A stretch of DNA of 18,458 bases, taken from positions 1 to 18,458 of the forward strand of contig JBAWXE010000052.1 of assembly GCA_037144255.1 (NCBI GenBank), written 5' to 3'. Both the position numbers and the translations under genes were made by a program. The notes beneath the pieces are model-generated. The model did not search any database, was not told the DNA's origin, and saw only the letters and a list, made by a program, of their open reading frames with translations. Shown here piece by piece: positions 1 through 8,250 of this stretch (positions are counted from its first letter, which is position 1; each line of letters opens with the position of its first letter). Origin of the DNA: JBAWXE01 sp037144255 (GTDB lineage Bacteria > Bacteroidota > Bacteroidia > Chitinophagales > Chitinophagaceae).

Positions 1-1
1 A

Positions 2-169
2 GGAACACACAACAACGGCGTGTTTTTAGGCACGAGTTACAAACCCGCGCCAGTGTTGAGTGCTTTTATTGAGAAGTGTATAAATTATTATAGTAAACTT
101 TTCACTTTATCTATGGCTGCTTGCAGGTTGGCTACGTCTTGTCCGCCAGCTGTAGCAAGGGTTTTCTGA
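2..169 (+). CDS. Possible C-terminal fragment of a protein running in from the left edge (unidentified)
   Basis: A plus-strand frame is open from base 2 to a TGA at 167-169. It has no start in the window, so it would be the tail of a gene that begins outside. The part before alaS reads roughly GTHNNGVFLGTSYKPAPVLS and then AFIEKCINYYSKL. This looks protein-like and loosely recalls the C-terminal end of LysR-type regulators (aromatic, PAP/SPA, then an AFI helix), but the match is weak. If real, it would overlap the 3' end of convergent alaS by about 80 bases, which is unusual. The frame after base 88 is antisense to alaS and may be open by chance. The other two plus frames close at 27-29 and 70-72. 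Confidence 0.25.
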   Translation, partial: GTHNNGVFLGTSYKPAPVLSAFIEKCINYYSKLFTLSMAACRLATSCPPAVARVF

Positions 170-2709
170 CCACCGCCACCGCCTTTGATAAGAGGTGCTA
201 CATGTTCTTTAATGATCTTGCCAGCATCTAATCCCTTAGCTGCTATAACAGTTTCTGCTACACCCACAGCTATGAATGGTTTGCCATCAATATTGGCACC
301 TAATACTATTACGTGATCGTTGAGATGATGTTTTACATCAACACATAATTTCTTGAGTGCATCGGGAGAGCTAACAGTAACTATAGTACCTATGAAAGTA
401 ACCTGGTTGATGATCTCGTCTTTGGTCAGCACCTCGTTGCGGAGTATTACCAATTGGCGAGCTTCCATCGACTCTACATGTTTCTCTAACTGAGATTTTT
501 CTTCCTGTATTTTCTCTATGGCTTTCAGCGGGTCTTTAGCATTCTTGAGTTGTGCCTGTATGCTAGCAATGAGCGATAATTTCTCGTTGATATAATCTTC
601 GGCAGCCTTACCGGAGATTGCCTCTATACGGCGCACACCGGCAGCTACAGCACTCTCTGTAGTGAGCTTAAAGAAACCTAAGTGACCTGTATAACCTACG
701 TGAGTACCACCACAAAGTTCGATAGAATAATTAGGGTCCATGACCACTACACGTACCACATCGCCATATTTTTCGCCAAACAAAGCCATAGCACCTAGAG
801 CAATAGCTTCGTCCTTAGACATTTCTTTGATGACCACAGGTACATTCTCACGTATCTTGGCATTGACAATGGCTTCTACTTGTTGTATCTCCTCATCGGT
901 CATCTTAGCGAAGTGAGAAAAGTCGAAACGCAGATGTTCCTCATTGACCAAAGAACCTTTTTGTGCTACATGTGTACCTAATACCTGACGCAGTGCGGCA
1001 TGTAACAAGTGTGTAGCACTATGATGTATGGTAGTAGATAAACGTTTGTAGGCATCAACCTTGGCATGTAGTGGTGCTGCCATATTCTCGGGCAATACCT
1101 CTGCAAAGTGAATGGTAAGACCATCCTCTTTTTTGGTATCAATGATCTTGATGCTTTCGTTAGGGAAAATAAATTCACCAGTATCGCCTACCTGACCACC
1201 ACTTTCGGCATAGAAAGGAGTAGTATCTAATACCAGCTGGAACTGTTCGTTGCCTTTAGATGATACTCTACGATATTTGACAATACAAGCCTCAGTTTCC
1301 AGCTCAGTATAACCTACAAATTTTGTATTGCTACCTTCTTTTAGTACTACCCAGTCGTGAGTATCTAAAGCACCGGCTGCTCTGCTACGTGTTTTTTGTT
1401 TTTGTAATTCTACTTCAAAACCTTTTTCGTCTACTGTCCAGCCTTTTTCACGAGCTATGAGAATGGTAAGGTCTATAGGGAAACCGAAAGTATCGTGAAG
1501 TTCGAAAGAAGCAGGGCCGCCAATTACTTTATCAGCAGTAGGTTGAGCCAAGATATCATCCACAATTTTCAAACCCTTACCTAGTGTTCTTAAGAAAGCA
1601 TCCTCTTCTTCTCTCACCACTTTGCTGACCAGATCTATCTGCTTGTGCAGTTCAGGGAAAACGTTTTCAAATTGTTTTGCCAATACCGGCATGAGACGGT
1701 ATAACAGGGGTTGCTTATGATCGAGATAAGAATAATAGTAACGAACGGCACGGCGAAGGATACGGCGAATAACATAGCCGGCACCTGTATTAGAAGGTAA
1801 CTGACCATCGGCGATAGTGAAGCCGATAGCGCGAATATGATCGGACAGTACACGGAAAGCAATGTCTTTTTTGCTATCGGTATAAGTGTACTTGATACCG
1901 GTCATTTGCTCTATATGCTCTATAGTACCTGTAAACAGATCTGTATCGTAATTACTTTGTTTGCCTTGCAGTACACGTACCAAACGCTCTAAGCCCATAC
2001 CTGTGTCTACATGCTTGGCAGGTAGCGGTACAAGGCTGCCATCTTTCTGGCGATTGTACTGCATGAACACGTTATTCCATATCTCTATTACCTGCGGGTG
2101 ATCTGCATTTACAAGCGTGTGGCCGGCTACTAATTTTTTCTCCTCTTCTGTTCTGCAATCCACATGTATCTCAGAGCAAGGGCCACAGGGGCCTGTATCG
2201 CCCATTTCCCAGAAATTATCTTTTTTATTACCCAGTAGTATTCTGTCTTGAGGTACAAGTTGCTTCCAGAAGTTGTATGCTTCTTCGTCCTTAGGCAAAT
2301 TCTCAGAAGCATCGCCCTGAAAAACGGTTACATATAATTTGTCTTTAGGAATACCATATACCTCTGTGAGCAATTCCCAGCTCCATGCTATGGCTTCTTC
2401 CTTGAAATAATCTCCAAAGCTCCAGTTGCCCAGCATCTCGAACATGGTATGGTGGTAAGTATCTACACCCACCTCTTCCAGATCGTTATGTTTACCACTT
2501 ACGCGAAGGCATTTTTGAGTATCTGCAATACGTGTATTAGAAGGAGTGCCATTGCCCAAGAAGAAATCCTTGAACTGGTTCATACCCGCATTTGTGAATA
2601 ACAGGGTGGGGTCGTTTTTTATTACAATAGGAGCAGAGGGCACCACCTGGTGTCCTTTTTCACGAAAAAAATCTAAAAACTGCTGGCGTATCTCGTTGGC
2701 AGTGAGCAT
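88..2709 (-). CDS. alaS: Alanyl-tRNA synthetase
   Basis: Class II aminoacyl-tRNA synthetase that charges tRNA-Ala with alanine in the cytoplasm and hydrolyses mischarged Ser/Gly-tRNA. With the ATG at 2709 it has 873 residues, close to the usual bacterial length (about 875). Visible blocks in order: the N-terminal catalytic core, with the motif-1 region around FTNAGMNQFKD and the HHTMFEMLGNWSFGDYF block (about residues 86-102); EMGDTGPCGPCSEIH (about 168-182); GMGLERL; the editing domain with the zinc-site pair HSATH (H563, H567) and CGGTH (C666, H670); a coiled coil at about 710-755; and a C-Ala domain ending in a Gly-rich GGGGGQKTLATAGG segment. All four zinc ligands are present. The frame extends eight codons upstream to a TTG at 2733, but that TTG lies inside the promoter -7 element, so the ATG at 2709 is chosen. 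It is the downstream partner of the membrane glycosyltransferase gene on the same strand but has its own promoter. Confidence 0.97.
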   Translation of the reverse strand: MLTANEIRQQFLDFFREKGHQVVPSAPIVIKNDPTLLFTNAGMNQFKDFFLGNGTPSNTRIADTQKCLRVSGKHNDLEEVGVDTYHHTMFEMLGNWSFGDYFKEEAIAWSWELLTEVYGIPKDKLYVTVFQGDASENLPKDEEAYNFWKQLVPQDRILLGNKKDNFWEMGDTGPCGPCSEIHVDCRTEEEKKLVAGHTLVNADHPQVIEIWNNVFMQYNRQKDGSLVPLPAKHVDTGMGLERLVRVLQGKQSNYDTDLFTGTIEHIEQMTGIKYTYTDSKKDIAFRVLSDHIRAIGFTIADGQLPSNTGAGYVIRRILRRAVRYYYSYLDHKQPLLYRLMPVLAKQFENVFPELHKQIDLVSKVVREEEDAFLRTLGKGLKIVDDILAQPTADKVIGGPASFELHDTFGFPIDLTILIAREKGWTVDEKGFEVELQKQKTRSRAAGALDTHDWVVLKEGSNTKFVGYTELETEACIVKYRRVSSKGNEQFQLVLDTTPFYAESGGQVGDTGEFIFPNESIKIIDTKKEDGLTIHFAEVLPENMAAPLHAKVDAYKRLSTTIHHSATHLLHAALRQVLGTHVAQKGSLVNEEHLRFDFSHFAKMTDEEIQQVEAIVNAKIRENVPVVIKEMSKDEAIALGAMALFGEKYGDVVRVVVMDPNYSIELCGGTHVGYTGHLGFFKLTTESAVAAGVRRIEAISGKAAEDYINEKLSLIASIQAQLKNAKDPLKAIEKIQEEKSQLEKHVESMEARQLVILRNEVLTKDEIINQVTFIGTIVTVSSPDALKKLCVDVKHHLNDHVIVLGANIDGKPFIAVGVAETVIAAKGLDAGKIIKEHVAPLIKGGGGGQKTLATAGGQDVANLQAAIDKVKSLL

Positions 2710-2730
2710 AAATAAAGTTAAATAAGTGTG

Positions 2731-2738
2731 CAAAGATA
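2731..2738 (-). promoter_or_regulatory. Bacteroidota -7 promoter element for alaS
   Basis: On the minus strand the sequence is TATCTTTG, an exact match to TAnnTTTG, the -7 element used by the Bacteroidota primary sigma factor. It lies 21 bases upstream of the chosen alaS ATG, implying a short leader of roughly 15-18 bases without a Shine-Dalgarno sequence. I see no convincing TTG-type -33 element about 20 bases upstream. Confidence 0.6.
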
Positions 2739-2809
2739 ATGTTTGGCAGGTAGTTTAGGAGATACTTGTAATAAGGTAGACAGATGGGGGAATGATATGG
2801 ATATTTTTA

Positions 2810-4249
2810 TTATTCGATAAACTTCTTAGTACCCGAAGAACCCCTTACAGACAAGGCTGAAAGATAGATGAATGTAGTGATAAAAGGCAGTATGGGTAGC
2901 AAGTAACGAGGCATGAACCAGCTGGAATACAACATGACCAAACAATAGGATATGATAAATAGCCCTGCAATGGTATAAAAGTTACGTGCAAGGAGACTTA
3001 GCTTTTTCCAAACGAGTGCAATACCTAAGAAGCAGAATAGCAACAATAGGCACCTGAATTGGTAATATCTGAGATTGAAAGCATTGATAAATTTCTTATA
3101 GATCTGATGACGACAATAGATGTCCTCAGGTTTCAGGTGGTATCGTACTAAAGTTGAGCTTTCGGGTTTGGGCCCTGAGTAATAATCCATCATTTCGCCA
3201 TCGTGAGGAGTGATGAGGGTACTTAGATTAGGGAGCATATAATCTTTGAAAAACAGAAGGGGATAATGAGATTGTATAAAAGTGGCATATCGGGCATAAA
3301 GAGGCGCCTGAATATAAAAACTATGATAGTAAATATCAGATTGGTCATGGTGTTTTATGAGGCTGTCTTCTACGGGTTTGCGTAATATCTCTAGGGGGCT
3401 TTTAGGATCCCATAGCCAGTCGGTATTTATTTCATGATCTGCATAAGTAGCCGTATCGAAATAATGCATGCAGAAGTTGTGAATATCCTTTAATTGGGGG
3501 TCGGTGACAGGTAATATTTGAGCATGATCTTTTTGCAGTAGGAACATGATATTGTTGGCCTGTGTCCAGCCTGTAAACGCAGTGTGGATGGGCACTCCGA
3601 AGGCTTTCATATTGCGATGCAAATTCAGACTATGGTCTACATAGAATACTGTAAGCGTAGCTATAATACTTAAAAGAAGCAGCTTTTTGTTTTTGAGTAG
3701 AATGAAGAAAATAAGTATGGAAAAGAAGGGATAGAATAAGGCGATATGTCGGGTTTCCATACAACATATCAATAGTGCCAGATGTATGGTGAGATACCTT
3801 TTCTTAGGATCGATGATGTATAATATAAGAGTGCTGATGTAACAGAGTGTGAGGCAAGACGATAACAGATCGCTTAAAATATTGAAGCAATTATATAATG
3901 CGGCTGGTTCTGCTAACAATAAGATACCCAAGAGGCAATAATGTATATTACTGAATACAAATGCTTTTTGTAAAGCCTTTAAAAATGTTAATACTGAAAT
4001 GAAGTATATAGCGAACTGTGCATATACCACAAAAGACAATGAGCTACATATCTTATAGAGTATTTTTAAGAACAGTGAATATCCTATGGGGCGGATACCC
4101 GGAGCAAGAGATATGCTGTGTTTGACATAGTAGTTGCCATCCCAGGAGAATTCCGCAATGGGATAGCAATACAAGATATAGGCACATAGAATACTATAAA
4201 TAAATAACAATAAAATATCTGACTTGTATTTATGTATGGTACTAGTCAT
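2810..4249 (-). CDS. Polytopic membrane protein, probable GT-C-fold glycosyltransferase
   Basis: A 479-residue integral membrane protein with about nine or ten hydrophobic segments: roughly residues 11-30, 70-95, 102-118, 126-147, 152-163 and 168-186, 188-205, 398-415, 423-441 and 449-468. A long hydrophilic region (about 206-395) sits between the N- and C-terminal helix groups. The first loop after TM1 contains an acidic residue in SWDGNYY (D37), followed by RPIGYSLFL (53-61). This arrangement recalls GT-C glycosyltransferases of the PMT/ArnT/ALG type, which transfer a sugar from a polyprenyl-phosphate donor on the outer face of the inner membrane. I recognise the architecture but cannot assign a subfamily, acceptor or sugar. 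The start is the ATG at 4249, 41 bases downstream of a minus-strand TATATTTG element. It ends 100 bases before the alaS start. Alternatives are an O-antigen ligase-like or other polytopic envelope protein. Confidence 0.7.
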   Translation of the reverse strand: MTSTIHKYKSDILLLFIYSILCAYILYCYPIAEFSWDGNYYVKHSISLAPGIRPIGYSLFLKILYKICSSLSFVVYAQFAIYFISVLTFLKALQKAFVFSNIHYCLLGILLLAEPAALYNCFNILSDLLSSCLTLCYISTLILYIIDPKKRYLTIHLALLICCMETRHIALFYPFFSILIFFILLKNKKLLLLSIIATLTVFYVDHSLNLHRNMKAFGVPIHTAFTGWTQANNIMFLLQKDHAQILPVTDPQLKDIHNFCMHYFDTATYADHEINTDWLWDPKSPLEILRKPVEDSLIKHHDQSDIYYHSFYIQAPLYARYATFIQSHYPLLFFKDYMLPNLSTLITPHDGEMMDYYSGPKPESSTLVRYHLKPEDIYCRHQIYKKFINAFNLRYYQFRCLLLLFCFLGIALVWKKLSLLARNFYTIAGLFIISYCLVMLYSSWFMPRYLLPILPFITTFIYLSALSVRGSSGTKKFIE

Positions 4250-4290
4250 AAAGAGCTATAAGCGGTCGATACATTTAAAGGGTAAGTACA

Positions 4291-4298
4291 CAAATATA
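4291..4298 (-). promoter_or_regulatory. -7 promoter element for the GT-C-like gene
   Basis: The minus strand reads TATATTTG, an exact TAnnTTTG match, 41 bases upstream of the ATG at 4249. It lies in the roughly 110-base divergent intergenic region shared with the BatA-domain gene. No clear -33 TTG is visible. Confidence 0.5.
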
Positions 4299-4347
4299 GC
4301 TAATAGGTGCAGATGGAATGCGTAAGTGCTATGTAAGTACATTCACT

Positions 4348-4355
4348 TATATTTG
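4348..4355 (+). promoter_or_regulatory. -7 promoter element for the BatA-domain operon
   Basis: An exact TATATTTG (TAnnTTTG) on the plus strand ends only 4 bases before a GTG codon at 4360 and lies 28 bases downstream of the in-frame ATG at 4318. If this is the operon promoter, transcription would begin at or within a few bases of the GTG, giving a leaderless or nearly leaderless mRNA and excluding the upstream ATG. Together with the minus-strand element at 4291-4298 it forms a compact divergent promoter region. Confidence 0.5.
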
Positions 4356-4359
4356 TCAA

Positions 4360-6402
4360 GTGAGTTTTCTATACCCTCTTTTTTTGGTAGCCGGACTATC
4401 GCTGGCCATACCTGTGCTGATACACTTGTTCAACCTGCGCAGGTATAAGACCGTATTTTTTCCGCATACCCGTTTTCTGAAGAATATACAACTGAACTCG
4501 CGCCGCCAGTCGCAGGTTAGGTATAAGCTCTTGCTGGCTTTACGACTATTGTTCCTAGCAGCTATGATACTGGCCTTTGCACAGCCATTTTTCAATAAAG
4601 ATAGCGGCCCTAAGAAGGGTAATAAGTTGCAGGTGTTGTATATAGATAATTCGTACAGCATGTCTGTAAAGAAAGGAGCCCGCAACCTACTGGAAACAGC
4701 CAAGGATGCTGTGCGTAAGCAGATACATAAGGCACATCCGGGTACTAAATTCGTACTACTGACCAATGACAAACCTATGAGTTATCAGCCTGTACCTGCA
4801 GATAAAGTATTGGCTGAACTGGGAGGGATAGAAGTATCGCCTAATAACAAAACGGCCATACAGGTTTTGTCGACAATACAGAGCATAGTGCAAAGTGAAG
4901 CAGCTAATGGTGCGGAGGTATATTATTATTCAGATTTTCAACGTAGTTCATTTGCATCTTTGCCAGATGCAGCCTTGATGCATAATATCTCTTTTTACGG
5001 CGTGCCCCTACAGACAGATGAACAACAGAATATCTATATAGATACTGCCTACCTGACATCGCCTGTATTGCAGACAGGGCAAAGCAATCAGCTGGTGGTG
5101 CATACTAAAGCTATAGGTAAAGTACCGAAAGATGCGCCAGTATTGCAATTATCTATTAATGGACAAGTAAAGAGCGCAGCATCCTTGTCTTTTTCTCAGA
5201 AAAATGAGAGTGTGGACACTTTCAGTTTTCAAGTGAATGATGCAGGGTGGCAAAAGATCAGCCTGAGTGTAAACGATGAGGCTGTAAGATTTGATGATAC
5301 CTTTAGAATAACTGCCAGAAGCGCACCCGGATTATCGGTATTAGTACTTAATGAAGGGCAAGCCAATCCCTATATACAAGCGGCTTTCCGAGCATATAAC
5401 GGCTTTCGCCTGAACCAAATGGATATAGCTGCGGCACCTAAAAGCTGGAAAGAATATAATCTGGTAATACTGAGTGGTATCACACATATAGATGATGCAC
5501 TAGGTAAAACAATGAATGAGGCCTTACAAACAGGACAAGGCATCACTATATTCCCGGGCAGGACCAATAATCTGGCTGCACTGAATGAGGGGCTGCATAA
5601 TATAGGTGATATACGTATCAGTGCTATAGATACTGCAGCACAAGTGGCTACCAGCTTGCAACAAGGTAGTGATCTGGTAAAAGACCTTTTTGAACATATA
5701 CCTGATAATGTGCAGTTACCTACAGTGAACTGGCACTATATTATCAATGCAGGATTGAGTGCCAATCAACAATCGATACTTAGTTTCAGAAATGGAGACC
5801 CTTTTTTGGCAAGGTATAAGCCATCCAGAGGTCAGCTGTACTTATGTGCAGCAGCGGCAGATATGCAATCCGGTAATTTTCCGGGTAGTTATTTCTTTGT
5901 GCCTTTTCTGTATCAGATGACCATGCAGTCTCATGGAGGCGATGTATATGCCATTACAACAGGCAAACAAGTGCCGGCTTATTTGCTGCTTAATAATGCT
6001 AATGAGCGCAATATGATACATGTGTATGGAAAGGGCCTAGATGTAATACCACCACAACGTCCGGATGGTGCAGGGCTGAATGTATATATAGATCAGGTGG
6101 TGCAGCAAGCAGGTTTTTACAGTTTATCAGGGCAAAGCACAGATACTACCTGGGTAGCACTGAATGGCGACCGTGGGGAGTCTGTATTGGATGTATGGAA
6201 GCCCGAGGCACTTAAAAGCCAGTGGAAAAGTGGGGACATCAGATGGATGAATGCCACTGATGCCAGTATAAAAACAGATAATGGAAACTGGGATAGCTTC
6301 CCGCTTTGGAAAGTTTGTGTTATTTTAGCCGTGATAATGCTGGTTGCCGAAACGCTTGTTCTGGCAGGCAGTTTTCAGAAACAAACAGTAGCTACTCAAT
6401 AG
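4360..6402 (+). CDS. BatA/vWA-domain inner-membrane protein
   Basis: About 680 residues from the GTG at 4360. The N-terminus then reads (M)SFLYPLFLVAGLSLAIP, the typical start of the BatA N-terminal double-transmembrane domain, with helices at about 2-22 and 56-76 separated by the HLFNLRRYK basic segment. A von Willebrand factor A-like domain follows, with a DxSxS metal-site motif in YIDNSYSM (D96, S98, S100) and a YYYSDFQRS strand. After beta-rich segments there is a region at about 325-415 that could adopt a glutamine-amidotransferase-like fold, as in many long BatA-domain proteins, and a C-terminal transmembrane helix at about 650-670. The product is therefore anchored at both ends with a large domain outside the membrane. 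The family is linked by name to Bacteroides aerotolerance, but the role of these long stand-alone members is not established. It is the first gene of a four-gene run. An upstream ATG at 4318 would add 14 residues but lies before the promoter element. Confidence 0.85.
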   Translation: MSFLYPLFLVAGLSLAIPVLIHLFNLRRYKTVFFPHTRFLKNIQLNSRRQSQVRYKLLLALRLLFLAAMILAFAQPFFNKDSGPKKGNKLQVLYIDNSYSMSVKKGARNLLETAKDAVRKQIHKAHPGTKFVLLTNDKPMSYQPVPADKVLAELGGIEVSPNNKTAIQVLSTIQSIVQSEAANGAEVYYYSDFQRSSFASLPDAALMHNISFYGVPLQTDEQQNIYIDTAYLTSPVLQTGQSNQLVVHTKAIGKVPKDAPVLQLSINGQVKSAASLSFSQKNESVDTFSFQVNDAGWQKISLSVNDEAVRFDDTFRITARSAPGLSVLVLNEGQANPYIQAAFRAYNGFRLNQMDIAAAPKSWKEYNLVILSGITHIDDALGKTMNEALQTGQGITIFPGRTNNLAALNEGLHNIGDIRISAIDTAAQVATSLQQGSDLVKDLFEHIPDNVQLPTVNWHYIINAGLSANQQSILSFRNGDPFLARYKPSRGQLYLCAAAADMQSGNFPGSYFFVPFLYQMTMQSHGGDVYAITTGKQVPAYLLLNNANERNMIHVYGKGLDVIPPQRPDGAGLNVYIDQVVQQAGFYSLSGQSTDTTWVALNGDRGESVLDVWKPEALKSQWKSGDIRWMNATDASIKTDNGNWDSFPLWKVCVILAVIMLVAETLVLAGSFQKQTVATQ

Positions 6403-6408
6403 CCTCAT

Positions 6409-7677
6409 ATGCTCGTGCTCATCCGCAAGGCAAGGGTTGTAGACCCACAGTCTGACTTTCATGATAAAGTAGTTGATATATTGATCGAAGATGGTAACAT
6501 CAAAGCGATACAAACTACTATTGATACAAAAGCCGATATAGTAATAGAAGAAGAAGATTTACATATCAGTCAGGGTTGGGTAGATGTATTTGCAGATTAT
6601 CGTGAGCCGGGTTTTGAACATAAAGAAACAATAGCTACAGGACTGCAAGCCGCTGCCACAGGTGGTTTCACACAGGTACTACTGGCACCCAATACTAATC
6701 CTACACTTAGTACCAAGTCAATTATACAATACGTAATCCGCAAGGCACAAGGACATATAGTGCAGTTGCATCCTATGGGTGCATTGTCACAAAATATAGA
6801 AGGGAAAGATCTTGCAGAGATGATGGATATGCATGCCAATGGTGCAGTAGCTTTTACAGATGGATGGAAGCCTATGCAAAGCTCTAACCTGATGCTGAAA
6901 GCACTGGAATATGTAAAAGCCATTGATGCTACAGTAGTGCAAATACCTATAGATACTGCAATTGCCAGTGGTGGACTGATGCACGAAGGACCTAACTCTA
7001 CCAAGCTGGGTATGCCCGGTATACCTGCCATAGCAGAAACAATAATGGTGCATCGTGATATTTCACTATTGCGTTATACAGGCTCTAAACTGCACATTAC
7101 AGGGGTATCATCAGCAGAAAGTGTAGAGATGATAAGAGCTGCAAAAGCAGAAGGATTAGCAGTTACATGTTCTGTTACGCCTTACCATCTGGCACTGAAT
7201 GATGAGATACTGAGCACATATGATAGCTTATACAAAGTGGCACCACCTATACGCGAAGAGGCAGATAGAAAGGCTTTAGTAGCGGGTTTGAAGGATGGAA
7301 CGATAGATTGTATTGCTACTCACCATAGACCACAGGAATGGGATGCCAAGGCAAAAGAATTTGATTATGCTGCCGATGGTATGAACGTGCAGGAGGTAGC
7401 ATATCCTATAACATGGAAGGCGATTAGTAAGGAAGTAGGTATAAACAGATTGGTAGACGCTATGTCTGTTGCTGCCAGAAAAATATTTGGACTAAAGGGT
7501 TCATCTATAAAGGTGGGAAATCCTGCAGAAATTACTATTTTTACTATAAGTGGAAATATGCCTTTGACAAAAGAGGCTGTGCAATCGATGTCACAGAACA
7601 ACCCATTTATAGCAAAAGACACTTTAGGAAAAGTAATAGGTATCGTATCGCACTCACAAGTACATCTAAATAAATAA
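6409..7677 (+). CDS. Dihydroorotase-like amidohydrolase homologue with degenerate active site
   Basis: A 422-residue protein that aligns along its full length with class I dihydroorotases, cyclic amidohydrolases of pyrimidine synthesis. Recognisable blocks are D59..YREPG (59-68), LAPNTNPT (92-99), HPMGALSQN (121-129), GGLMHEG (188-194), SSAESVEMIRAAKAEGL (234-250) and APPIREEADRKALVAGL (278-294). The metal and catalytic positions are all changed: the HxH ligands are F61 and D63, the SDDG aspartate position is G152, the HCED histidine is I179, the HVST histidine is G232, and the TDHAPH aspartate is H305. Binding-type residues R65 and N95 remain. Zinc-dependent dihydroorotase activity is therefore unlikely, although databases would probably name it PyrC. 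No frameshift or stop interrupts it and the scaffold is conserved, so it is probably functional in another way (structural, regulatory or ligand binding). It starts 6 bases after the BatA-domain gene and ends 2 bases before the next gene. Confidence 0.85.
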   Translation: MLVLIRKARVVDPQSDFHDKVVDILIEDGNIKAIQTTIDTKADIVIEEEDLHISQGWVDVFADYREPGFEHKETIATGLQAAATGGFTQVLLAPNTNPTLSTKSIIQYVIRKAQGHIVQLHPMGALSQNIEGKDLAEMMDMHANGAVAFTDGWKPMQSSNLMLKALEYVKAIDATVVQIPIDTAIASGGLMHEGPNSTKLGMPGIPAIAETIMVHRDISLLRYTGSKLHITGVSSAESVEMIRAAKAEGLAVTCSVTPYHLALNDEILSTYDSLYKVAPPIREEADRKALVAGLKDGTIDCIATHHRPQEWDAKAKEFDYAADGMNVQEVAYPITWKAISKEVGINRLVDAMSVAARKIFGLKGSSIKVGNPAEITIFTISGNMPLTKEAVQSMSQNNPFIAKDTLGKVIGIVSHSQVHLNK

Positions 7678-7679
7678 TC

Positions 7680-8237
7680 ATGGAAAAGAGTGTTGCTGAT
7701 AATAAAGGAGATTTCAAACGGTTTGATATTCCTATAAAATGGGGAATTATCATAGGGCTTATATCTTGTTATCTGACAACTGTACAGTTCATGTACCTTA
7801 TGCAGCATATTTATATGTTCATTTTATCACTGTTAGTTTTTAGTCTTACTAATGTCATTCTATTTGGAGTAGTAGGAGCACAACAAAAAAAGGCAATGGG
7901 TGGTTATATAAGTATTAAAGATGCTTTTCAGGCTATATTTGTCGCAATACTTATTTTTTTAGCTATAGCAACTTTGTATGGCATACTATATGACAAAGTA
8001 ATTGATCCAAGCTCAAAAGATAGAATGAAAGAAACAGTACTTAATTTTATGGAGCGTATGAATGCGCCACGTGAAGCAATAGACAAAAGGGCGGAAGAAA
8101 TGGATAAAATAGCAAAAGAAAGTCAAGGAGTCGGTGCAATGATTTTTGGGTATATGAGATACGTTATCATTTATAGTATTTTTGGTTTTATTTGTGCTGC
8201 AATAGTAAAGAAAGAGAAGCCGGCTAACATGGCTTAA
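7680..8237 (+). CDS. DUF4199 family membrane protein
   Basis: A 185-residue protein with four hydrophobic segments at about 19-38, 42-66, 81-105 and 155-177. A charged, helical stretch (about 108-150, including YDKVIDPSSKDRMKE and many K/E residues) lies between TM3 and TM4. This pattern, and the GGYISIKDAFQAIF segment before TM3, match the DUF4199 family, which is common in Bacteroidota and has no known function. The ATG follows the dihydroorotase-like stop after 2 bases, so the two are almost certainly co-transcribed. No signal peptide or catalytic motif is visible. Confidence 0.8.
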   Translation: MEKSVADNKGDFKRFDIPIKWGIIIGLISCYLTTVQFMYLMQHIYMFILSLLVFSLTNVILFGVVGAQQKKAMGGYISIKDAFQAIFVAILIFLAIATLYGILYDKVIDPSSKDRMKETVLNFMERMNAPREAIDKRAEEMDKIAKESQGVGAMIFGYMRYVIIYSIFGFICAAIVKKEKPANMA

Positions 8238-8250
8238 AAGGATAGTAACA

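Noticed and set aside
4356..4772. Antisense open frames under the large plus-strand genes (for example 4356-4772, 9737-10264, 11655-12227, 12351-12806, 13051-13488, 13981-14427)
   Set aside because: They lie wholly or mostly opposite well-supported genes, have low-complexity or cysteine/serine-rich translations without recognisable domains, and lack promoters; they are frame shadows.
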